Shown here: positions 44,104-51,683 of the stretch, in pieces | How positions within the stretch are numbered: the first letter of the stretch is position 1 | How the letters are laid out: every line of letters begins with the position of its first letter | Source of the DNA: Leptospiraceae bacterium | GTDB lineage: Bacteria; Spirochaetota; Leptospiria; Leptospirales; Leptospiraceae | NCBI GenBank assembly: GCA_024233875.1 | Contig: JACKPB010000003.1 | Location: 248,001-312,000, forward strand | Direction of reading: 5' to 3' | DNA length: 64,000 nucleotides | The notes under the pieces: generated by a model | Told to the model about the DNA's origin: nothing | What the model saw: the letters and a program-made list of their open reading frames with translations, nothing else | Databases searched by the model: none | Position numbers and translations under genes: made by a program

Positions 44104-45516
44104 TTAGGGAACGTAGAGAATCCTCATGGCTTCATCGTTTCCCTTTCCACCATCATAGATCTTTTCCCAGGCAAGAGTACTTGTCTTCCCGTCATTCGGA
44201 ATCTTTAGAATTCTCCAGTCCAGATCGGTTCCGTTGTGCTTGGCTCCGCAGACATAGATGTTTCCTTTGGAATCCATAGTCATGGAATGGAAGTTATTGT
44301 GTCCTCCGGCTGTGATCGTACTCGTTTGAACACCTTCCCTATTTCCCGAAGTCGGAATCTTTCTCAGTACCCAATCAAACCCTCCCGAGATCTGCGAAGC
44401 ATAGGGTCCGATCATATAGATGGTACTACCATAGATAGCCGCATCGATCATCCCTTCCCCTGTCATGTAGATTCCATTTCCATTTTGGAAAGTAAGATTC
44501 CCGAAATCACTATCTTCCGAACCATCCGGATGAATTTTTTTCAGCCACCATTCCGTATTGGCATTGTCCTGCTGGTTCATCCAACCGATTGAGTAAGAAT
44601 TTCCTGCGGAATCAAAAAGAATTCTTTCTATAGAATGTTTGGTATCGTAAATTTGAAATTCTTTATTCCAGAGAATCTCTCCCCGGGAATTGAATTTGAT
44701 GTATCGCTGACGTTCGGGATAATTCCCATATCCAACTGCATGAACGTTTCCTTCCGCATCCAGTTTTAAATCGCGAAGGGAATTGCATTGATTGTTCCAT
44801 TGGAATCGTTTGTTCCAGGATTTGTCTTCACCACCGGTAAAGGAAAACTTTTTTATCGCCCATTCGTAGCATGAAGAAGTCCCCGCCTCACCACCCATAT
44901 ACGCAAAACCATTCTGAATGCTGATAGCCAGACCTTTGGAATTTCCGAATGTAGACACTTCGATGTTTCCTCCGATGAAGTCTTTTCCATCAGGGGTAAA
45001 CCCTTTGACCAACCAGGTTCCATTGCCTCCCGAACCGATGACAAAAATGTTCTTTGAGGAATCGTACGCTATACCGTAAGGAATAGAGATCCCCGGGCTT
45101 TGAAATTCACGATTCCACTCTGTAGTATTTTCCTCCCCTTTTGTTGAAAACTTCTTGATCCACCAGGAGGTAGTCAGAGGGTCATTGGACTTGTAGCCGA
45201 CCACAAACAGAGAACCCTTATCTTCATCGGATGGGATCTCAATGAGTTTCAATACACCTAATTTGCCAAGCAATGCCGCCTGTCTGATATCATCGATTGC
45301 TTTTTGTTTCTTAAGGTTCCTGTATGATTTACTGTTTTCGACGCAATTGATGCTTGAGAGAATGAGAAAGGTGTTCAAAAGAATTGAAACATAGGAGAAA
45401 AATATTTTTCTAATAAACTTGAACCGAAAGGAAGATTGATGTATAAATCGAACAGAAAGAATTCCCTGTAGATCCTCAGTCTTTAGAATTAGAACAGATT
45501 TAATAATATTCCTCAT
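44104..45516 (-). CDS. Lipoprotein with beta-propeller-like (SBBP) repeats
   Basis: The frame contains a hydrophobic segment LLNTFLILSSINC that is a clear lipobox, about 85 residues into the longest frame. The mature part consists of repeated units with GYxx...WWIKKFSxxGEE...WNREF and similar motifs (YEWAIKKFSFTGGEDKSWNK, WWLKKIHPDGSEDSDFG, DWVLRKIPTSG). Each has a DSAGN or DSKGN turn, as in SBBP/propeller-like proteins. It is probably a surface lipoprotein. From ATG 45516 the length is 470 residues, with an unusually long stretch before the signal core; the true start may be a non-ATG codon nearer the lipobox. The role is unknown. It is convergent with the hydroxylase gene. Confidence 0.72.
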   Translation of the reverse strand: MRNIIKSVLILKTEDLQGILSVRFIHQSSFRFKFIRKIFFSYVSILLNTFLILSSINCVENSKSYRNLKKQKAIDDIRQAALLGKLGVLKLIEIPSDEDKGSLFVVGYKSNDPLTTSWWIKKFSTKGEENTTEWNREFQSPGISIPYGIAYDSSKNIFVIGSGGNGTWLVKGFTPDGKDFIGGNIEVSTFGNSKGLAISIQNGFAYMGGEAGTSSCYEWAIKKFSFTGGEDKSWNKRFQWNNQCNSLRDLKLDAEGNVHAVGYGNYPERQRYIKFNSRGEILWNKEFQIYDTKHSIERILFDSAGNSYSIGWMNQQDNANTEWWLKKIHPDGSEDSDFGNLTFQNGNGIYMTGEGMIDAAIYGSTIYMIGPYASQISGGFDWVLRKIPTSGNREGVQTSTITAGGHNNFHSMTMDSKGNIYVCGAKHNGTDLDWRILKIPNDGKTSTLAWEKIYDGGKGNDEAMRILYVP

Positions 45517-45841
45517 AGATTGTGTCTTGCTCTTCTCTTCCCAGAAATATAGATGCCAAAAGCTATCTACATACATCAATTCAAAAATGGGATATTAAAT
45601 CAATTAGTTTGAACTCTAAGTATGAATACCTGAACTCTAAATTTACAATTTGAAGAGACCGATTCTCTATAACTTTTCTCAGGAAGTCTGTACCCATACC
45701 GCTAATTACAATAGATTGGACCGGAATTTGCATCCCAAAATCTTGTTTTTAGGCCTTTAGATTCCGATTATAATAGTAATTGCTAGAATCTATAGGGAGT
45801 TCAGAATTCATTCCAATAGATAGGAAAAATGAGGAGATCCG

Positions 45842-46507
45842 ATGAGTAAATTGTCCCAAAAAGCAAATAATTTGATTGTGAAATTTGAAGTAGGCGGAGG
45901 GGAAAAGTACTACAATAAAAAAACCCGTTTTCCCATTTGGCCGGGCGGTTATTCCGGAATCACTGTCGGAATCGGTGTAGATCTCGGACACATCACCTTC
46001 AAAGAGTTCGATAGATACATTTCTCCCTATTATATGGAAGGTGAAGCCTCCCGTTTGATTGAGTGCATCGGTCACACCGGAAACCCCAAAGACCCCGAAT
46101 CTGAGATCGAAATGAAATCCTTACTCAGTACAGTAGCTGATTGTGAACTTTCCTGGGAAAATGCATTGGCGATCCATGAAGACTTTACCATTCCCATCTA
46201 CCACAAACGAACGATGAAGGTCTTCAAAGGGATTGAAAATCTACCTCCGGACGCTCAGGGGGCTATAGTTTCCCTGGTTTTCAATCGCGGAACCAAACTG
46301 GAGGGATCTTCGAGGGTGCATATGGCAAATATCGCAAAATTGGTCTCTCAGTACACACCTTCAAACAAACAAACCGTTTTGGAAGAAATCGCAAAGAATT
46401 TTGAGGAAATGGTTCAGATTTGGGAAGGTCAAAAGATCTATGAGGGGATCAAACGGAGAAGACTCGAAGAAGCCAAACTGGTTCGGGATAGCTTCTACAT
46501 CACCTGA
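45842..46507 (+). CDS. Pesticin/T4-lysozyme-like muramidase
   Basis: The 221-residue protein begins MSKLSQKANNLIVKFEVGGG, in which Glu16 corresponds to the catalytic glutamate of T4-type lysozymes. It continues FPIWPGGYSGITVGIGVDLGH, the strand-turn seen in pesticin C-terminal-like muramidases, and ends in a helical lobe with DAQGAIVSLVFNRG. It should cleave the glycan backbone of peptidoglycan. There is no signal peptide, so it needs lysis, a holin or another export route, or it acts on imported or cytosolic material. No phage genes accompany it. GAGGAG lies about 6 bases before the ATG. Its last 13 bases overlap the convergent A-T-R gene. Confidence 0.82.
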   Translation: MSKLSQKANNLIVKFEVGGGEKYYNKKTRFPIWPGGYSGITVGIGVDLGHITFKEFDRYISPYYMEGEASRLIECIGHTGNPKDPESEIEMKSLLSTVADCELSWENALAIHEDFTIPIYHKRTMKVFKGIENLPPDAQGAIVSLVFNRGTKLEGSSRVHMANIAKLVSQYTPSNKQTVLEEIAKNFEEMVQIWEGQKIYEGIKRRRLEEAKLVRDSFYIT

Positions 46508-49245
46508 GAATTCAAAACCTTCAAAAAATGGAGAAAGTCTTTTTTGTCCTCTTCTCCATTTTTCTCTCCGGAAAGAAACTCCAATTCTCCTGCCAAAAAG
46601 ATTCCCATCCGATTTTTCTCATTCCTGAAAATAGATTGGGAAAAGTAGGTTCTCGCCACTTCCGTACTCCCCCCCTCATCCGAAGGAGAATTTCTTCTGA
46701 TTTGGATTTCCTCTAAATACTCCTGATCGGAAAGAATCCTAACCGGAAAATTAGATTTCAACAAGTCTTTACAATCCTTCCATTTCAAATTCACAGAAGA
46801 GTAGTGATACACTTCCCTCCCGGAAGAAAGATTTTGAATGAATTTGGGAATCCATTTCTCCAGAACCTGAAAATTCAGAGCTTTTTCATCGTCCCATTCC
46901 GGAACAATTCTATCCTTAAGAATTCCCTGCCAGAATTGAGTGAAGAGATCCGAGGTTTTTGTCGGGGACTTCCAGCTTATGATCTGGGGAAGCCTGTGAA
47001 TGAAAAGATCAGAGACCCCGCGGGATCGGCCTGACTCCAACAAGAGCTCAGAAAGATATTTGGATTCGGGATAGCCTTTTCTTGGAGCTTCCTCCAAACC
47101 TACCTTTTCCATCGGAATTTGACCCGTTTTGGAATCAAAGATCGCCAGAGTAGAAATATGATGAAAGTGACAATCCGGAAAATTCTCTTTCCATCGAAGG
47201 AGGTCTTTCGTAAGGGATACATTGTCAAATATCAAATCCTCAGTAGAGAGAAAGGGATTGGTGTTGCCCGCAAAATGAAAAATCATTTTTAAGTTGGAAA
47301 GCCCTGTGAGTTGTACGGAATCTGCCATGGAAATGTCTTTCCAATCCAAAACATGAATTCGGGGATGCGATTTGAAAAAAGAGGGATTTCTCAGGGGAAG
47401 ATAGATATGCGAATTTCTCAATAGATCAGGAAGGGAATCAAAATTTTTTTCCTCAGTGATCCAATCCAGAAAGGCACCGCCGAGTTTTCCCGAACTTCCT
47501 GAGATGAGAATCTCCGCATTCCCTTCCTTCTTCAATAGAAGCTTGGGTCCGGGATGATATTGAATGGATATCGGAGAACTAGAACTCCGATACTTATCTG
47601 AAATTTCAGAGATGGGAGTATCCGGAGTAAAGTAAGTGGCCTCTTTCACCCATCCTTCCTTTTCCAATAGCAGAAGAAATTGAAAGAAATTTAAAGAATC
47701 CCCTCCCAGTGCCTGAAAGCTATCCTTTCTTCCGATTTCGATCGGACCGAGAATTCTCTGAAATAGAGAAATTATTTTTTTCTCCCTCTCATTTACGGGA
47801 GGTTCCATTTCAGGAAGGAGAAGATGGGAACGGGAAGGAAGAATCGAACTCAGGCTAAGCAGATCCAATTTGGATGATCGGTTCAGAGGAATGTCTTTCC
47901 GCGGAATGAAGTAATTCGGTATCCAATAGTTTGGTAGATGTTTCTTCAAAACTTCGAAAATCTTAGTGGTATCCGGGACTAAAATTTCTGAATAGATGAG
48001 AAAGATTTTCCAACCTTTCTCTGTTTCCAGAACTTCAATTTGAACATCCCGAAAGAGAGAAAGGGATTCGATTTCTTTTTGGATTCTTTCCGGATCGATG
48101 CGAAATCCCCTGATTTTATTGATCCTTTCCAACCTTCCTATGTATTGAATCCCCTCCGGGAACTTCCTGACCCAATCTCCGGTTTTGAAATATCGTTTCC
48201 CATTGAGTGTTACAAATCTCTTTTTCGTGAGGTCGGTAAGATGGGGGTATCCGAGGGAAAGACAGTCTCCTGTGATACAGAGTTCTCCCTCCTCAGGGTG
48301 TTCACCCGAGCTCAGGATGAGTGTCTCCACACCCGGAATGGGGTCTCCCAGATACACTTCATCCCCATCTTCACGGGGTGTGAAGAGATGGGTACAGATC
48401 GTGGTTTCCGTAGGTCCGTAGGCAATAATGAGCCGGGCTTTGTTCTTGTACATTTCCAGAAGAGAGGAGCTCACTTTTTCTCCTCCCGTTATTATGGTTT
48501 CGGGATAAAGACCCTCCTCCCAAGTAAGGGTGGAGAGAATTCCCGGAGATAGAAATGCATGTGTAATACGAAATTCATTTAGTACTAAAGAAAGATGATT
48601 TAGATTGTTTTGGTTCTCCCTTCTGAAGACGAGAGTTCCTCCGGACAGGAGGGAGGTTCCTATCTCCGAAAGGGAGGCATCGAAGGAAATAGAAAGAAAG
48701 GAGAGAGTGCGTTTTCCCGGACTCAAACCGAAACATTCTATTTGTTTTTTCAAAACATTCATAATTCCCGAATGGGTGACCAGAACCCCGCAGGGATCCC
48801 CGCTACTTCCCGAGGTATAGATAAGATAGGCAGGTGAAAATTTGTCTTCGGGCTCCGGTAAAGATTGAGGGTGATGAAACGAAAAATTTTCCGAATCAAA
48901 TTCCTTTTTCCATTCATGGAAAATTCTTTCATCGATCGAGTAAGACGATCGGGTTTCTGTGATACACTTTTTTCTATAGGCTTCGGGAAGACCCGCATCC
49001 AGAGGCAGGAAGTACTTACCGCAGATCCAAACAGCCAGAAAACAGGGAATGTATTCCCATTGATTGGAAAATACCAAGACAATAGGAAGATCTGAATCGG
49101 GAAAGTTCAGATGAATCTTTTTTGCAATCCAAAGGGAGAGCTGAAAGATTTCTGAGTAGGTGTGAGTCTTGTCTTCAAACTCGAGACAGGGGAAATCAGG
49201 ATGCTTCTTTGCCGTCTCCAGAAAGGCTTGCGGAAAGAACTCCAC
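46495..49245 (-). CDS. NRPS-like A-T-R protein (adenylation, carrier, thioester reductase)
   Basis: The 916-residue protein has three modules. The adenylation domain (about 10-450) shows AYLIYTSGSSGDPCGVLVTH, YGPTETT, YFKTGDW and the C-terminal lysine region NRSSKLD. The carrier domain (about 490-565) has the phosphopantetheine site LGGDSL. The C-terminal reductase is Rossmann-type (about 585-850) with GSSGKLGGAF and the YxxxK pair in GYPESKYLSELL. In the family (Lys2/CAR-like), a carboxylic acid is activated, held on the carrier and released as an aldehyde or alcohol. The substrate is unknown. It starts with GTG, 15 bases after the hotdog thioesterase gene on the same strand. This is the only biosynthetic-type megasynthase in the window. 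A phosphopantetheinyl transferase is not present. Confidence 0.85.
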   Translation of the reverse strand: MEFFPQAFLETAKKHPDFPCLEFEDKTHTYSEIFQLSLWIAKKIHLNFPDSDLPIVLVFSNQWEYIPCFLAVWICGKYFLPLDAGLPEAYRKKCITETRSSYSIDERIFHEWKKEFDSENFSFHHPQSLPEPEDKFSPAYLIYTSGSSGDPCGVLVTHSGIMNVLKKQIECFGLSPGKRTLSFLSISFDASLSEIGTSLLSGGTLVFRRENQNNLNHLSLVLNEFRITHAFLSPGILSTLTWEEGLYPETIITGGEKVSSSLLEMYKNKARLIIAYGPTETTICTHLFTPREDGDEVYLGDPIPGVETLILSSGEHPEEGELCITGDCLSLGYPHLTDLTKKRFVTLNGKRYFKTGDWVRKFPEGIQYIGRLERINKIRGFRIDPERIQKEIESLSLFRDVQIEVLETEKGWKIFLIYSEILVPDTTKIFEVLKKHLPNYWIPNYFIPRKDIPLNRSSKLDLLSLSSILPSRSHLLLPEMEPPVNEREKKIISLFQRILGPIEIGRKDSFQALGGDSLNFFQFLLLLEKEGWVKEATYFTPDTPISEISDKYRSSSSPISIQYHPGPKLLLKKEGNAEILISGSSGKLGGAFLDWITEEKNFDSLPDLLRNSHIYLPLRNPSFFKSHPRIHVLDWKDISMADSVQLTGLSNLKMIFHFAGNTNPFLSTEDLIFDNVSLTKDLLRWKENFPDCHFHHISTLAIFDSKTGQIPMEKVGLEEAPRKGYPESKYLSELLLESGRSRGVSDLFIHRLPQIISWKSPTKTSDLFTQFWQGILKDRIVPEWDDEKALNFQVLEKWIPKFIQNLSSGREVYHYSSVNLKWKDCKDLLKSNFPVRILSDQEYLEEIQIRRNSPSDEGGSTEVARTYFSQSIFRNEKNRMGIFLAGELEFLSGEKNGEEDKKDFLHFLKVLNSQVM

Positions 49246-49260
49246 AGCAAAAGCCCCTAC

Positions 49261-49767
49261 TCAGGTGTCTATCGGTCGAAAAACGATTTTCTCAAATCGT
49301 TCCAGAAAATCCCGTGATACCAAATTCAATTTGCGAAATCCTACAGGATTGAAAAGAACCATATTCCCCCCACCCATCACACAGACAGCACCTTCCGAAT
49401 TCAGGATTTCAGCAGAAATTCTAACTTCCCTATGGGAGATTTCCTCTTCTATCCAACCTCTTGCAGTAACCGTCTCCCCCGCCCGTACCGGTTTCAGAAA
49501 TTGAATTTCCATGTTTTTGGTGAGAATGTACTTCTGCTTGAGGTAGATGCTAGTCCATGCCATGGTTTCATCGAGAATCGTAGCCAGGATGCCCCCGTGA
49601 GTCAGGTTGCTCCAACCTGCAAATTCCTTACGAATTGTGTATTCCGTTCTGACGATAGTTTCATCTGTAGTAAAAACCAATTGAAGACCGAGAGGATTGG
49701 CGGCACCGCAGGCAAAGCAGGTGCTTTCTTTGTCATTGGGAACGGGTTTGAAAAGAGAATCACTCAT
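49261..49767 (-). CDS. PaaI/hotdog-fold acyl-CoA thioesterase
   Basis: The 168-residue protein has the PaaI-type hotdog signature LTHGGILATILDETMAW with the catalytic Asp/Glu region. Two cysteines and NP in TCFACGAANPLG near the N-terminus belong to the subgroup that hydrolyses medium or long acyl-CoA or aryl-CoA. It may edit or release the acyl group handled by the downstream A-T-R enzyme, by proximity only. Its ATG overlaps the thiH stop by 4 bases, and the A-T-R gene follows within 15 bases. Confidence 0.88.
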   Translation of the reverse strand: MSDSLFKPVPNDKESTCFACGAANPLGLQLVFTTDETIVRTEYTIRKEFAGWSNLTHGGILATILDETMAWTSIYLKQKYILTKNMEIQFLKPVRAGETVTARGWIEEEISHREVRISAEILNSEGAVCVMGGGNMVLFNPVGFRKLNLVSRDFLERFEKIVFRPIDT

Positions 49768-50891
49768 AGAATCGCCTTGTCAAAATCTTTCAGGACAGGA
49801 TCATATCCCCTATTTCGAATCATTTCCATGACTTCTTCAAGACTTCTCTTGTCTTCTATTTCAAATTGTTCGAGGGTATCGAGTCCCTGATATCCCCCCG
49901 GCTCTGTCTTGGAACCGGCGGACATCTGCGTGATACCGAGTCCGAGAAGATTGTCCCGAAACTCAGCGGACTCACGGGTGGAAAGGACGATTCCTGTATC
50001 ACGGAAATAGATTCGGAATGCAAAGACGAATCGGGCAAACTCTCTATCGTTCACACGAATGACTTTTGAAAATTCTCCCTTGGCAGGTCGCATTCTCGGA
50101 AGTGAAATTTGAATCTGAGATCTCCAATACTTCCCCAGTAAATGGGAGGCATGAAGACCGAGAAAGTACATTTCCCCCAGTGGGGCAGAAAGTCCGAGTA
50201 AGGCTCCGATCCCGATCTTACGGAACCCTGCCCTCCCGCCCCGATCGGGACCATCGAGCCTGAAGATCATGTCCTTTTTCACACCCCGTATGTGATACTC
50301 CTTATAAGTATCGGGATGATAGGTTTCCTGATAAAGTGCTAAGCCATCTGCTCCCGCAGATATGAGTTCGGAATAGTCCTCTTCCTTCATGGGATAGATT
50401 TCAATGGATACGGAGGAGAAGTATTCTTTTAGTATTTCGATAGATCTTTTTATGTATTTCAACGGAGTCTTGGAATAGTCCTCTCCCGTGAGAACTAAGA
50501 TGTGGCGGAATCCCAAATCTTTTAAAATCTCAGCTTCTCTTCTCAACTCTTCCTCACTCAGAGTTTTGCGGGGTATCCTATTTTCAAAACTGAACCCGCA
50601 GTAGAGACAGGAGGATCGGCATTCATTGGAAAGATACAGGGGGGTGTAGAGTTGAATGGCCTTTCCGAATCTTTCAAGAGTGATTTCTTTCGAATGAATT
50701 GCCAATTCTTCCAGATAGGAGTCGGCGGAGGGAGAGATGAGGGAGAGAAAATCCGAGAAGTTCAATTTTCTTCCGGATGAAATCGAATGGAGGGTGACTT
50801 CCACATCTCCGGGTGTGCGGGAGTTTACTTCTTCTACGGCTTCGGAGAAGCGGTGAAGAGCAAAAACCTCAGAGAAATTTTCCGTATTCAT
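49764..50891 (-). CDS. thiH: 2-iminoacetate synthase (radical SAM, thiazole synthesis)
   Basis: The 375-residue radical SAM enzyme cleaves tyrosine to dehydroglycine and p-cresol for the thiazole half of thiamine. The cluster cysteines are Cys91, Cys95 and Cys98 (NECRSSCLYCGFS). YQETYHPDTYKEYH and MSAGSKTEPGGYQ are ThiH-specific stretches, distinguishing it from the related HydG and CofH. Length is typical. Its ATG overlaps the thiG stop (ATGA) and its stop overlaps the thioesterase start, giving a tight operon. Oxygen-dependent ThiO is not seen, consistent with ThiH use. Confidence 0.95.
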   Translation of the reverse strand: MNTENFSEVFALHRFSEAVEEVNSRTPGDVEVTLHSISSGRKLNFSDFLSLISPSADSYLEELAIHSKEITLERFGKAIQLYTPLYLSNECRSSCLYCGFSFENRIPRKTLSEEELRREAEILKDLGFRHILVLTGEDYSKTPLKYIKRSIEILKEYFSSVSIEIYPMKEEDYSELISAGADGLALYQETYHPDTYKEYHIRGVKKDMIFRLDGPDRGGRAGFRKIGIGALLGLSAPLGEMYFLGLHASHLLGKYWRSQIQISLPRMRPAKGEFSKVIRVNDREFARFVFAFRIYFRDTGIVLSTRESAEFRDNLLGLGITQMSAGSKTEPGGYQGLDTLEQFEIEDKRSLEEVMEMIRNRGYDPVLKDFDKAIL

Positions 50892-51682
50892 TCATTCCTC
50901 AGAAATCCGGTGAGAGGACTCGAAGCACTGGCTTTGAGGGAAGATTTTCCTGATGTGTTTCTGCCCCTGTAGAGATAGGACAATCTCCCTGCCACGGTAG
51001 CAAGTCGAAAGGCTTCCGCAATACGGACAGGATCCTTTCCGATTGCGATTGCCGTATTGACCAGAACTGCATCGGCTCCCATTTCCATTGCCTCTGCGGC
51101 ATGGGAGGGTTCTCCCAGACCTGCGTCTACTACTACGGGAACCCGGGAGAGATCAATGATGATTTCGAGATTGGCTTTGGTTTTCAGACCCTGATTGGAA
51201 CCTATCGGTGATCCGAGTGGCATGACACAGACACAACCTGCTTCTTCAAGATGTTTGCAGAGAATCGGATCTGCGTTGATGTAGGGCATGACATGAAAGC
51301 CTTCTTTGACCAAAACCTCAGCGGCTTTTAGAGTCTCTATCGGATCGGGAAGAAGGTAAACAGGATCGGGAGTCACTTCGAGCTTGACCCAATCCCCCGC
51401 TCCCATAGCTCTTGCCAGTCGGGCAAGACGGATCGCTTCTTCGGAATTTCTCGCGCCACTTGTGTTGGGCAAAAGAAGTGTCTTCGATCGATCGATATGA
51501 GAAAGTATGTCATCGGAGGGATTTTCGAGATCTACCCTGCGGAGAGCGACAGTGACAATCTCAGTACCGGAAGCCTCCACTGCTTTTTGCATGACTTCAG
51601 AGGAAGAGAACTTCCCTGTTCCGAGAAAGAGCCGGGAATGGAATTCCCTTCCCCCCATTTTTAAAATATCTTCTCCGGACAT
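50888..51682 (-). CDS. thiG: Thiazole synthase
   Basis: The 264-residue TIM-barrel enzyme joins the ThiH product, deoxyxylulose phosphate and the ThiS thiocarboxylate to make the thiazole phosphate. Seen: FLGTGKFSS at the N-terminus, KLEVTPDPVYLLPD with the Schiff-base lysine (WVKLEV), MPLGSPIGSNQGL for phosphate binding and VVDAGLGEPSHAAEAMEMG. Start GGA-rich and 1 base after smc, so it is read through from smc. ThiS and ThiF are not visible next to it and must be elsewhere. The stop overlaps thiH. Confidence 0.95.
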   Translation of the reverse strand: MSGEDILKMGGREFHSRLFLGTGKFSSSEVMQKAVEASGTEIVTVALRRVDLENPSDDILSHIDRSKTLLLPNTSGARNSEEAIRLARLARAMGAGDWVKLEVTPDPVYLLPDPIETLKAAEVLVKEGFHVMPYINADPILCKHLEEAGCVCVMPLGSPIGSNQGLKTKANLEIIIDLSRVPVVVDAGLGEPSHAAEAMEMGADAVLVNTAIAIGKDPVRIAEAFRLATVAGRLSYLYRGRNTSGKSSLKASASSPLTGFLRNE

Positions 51683-51683
51683 A

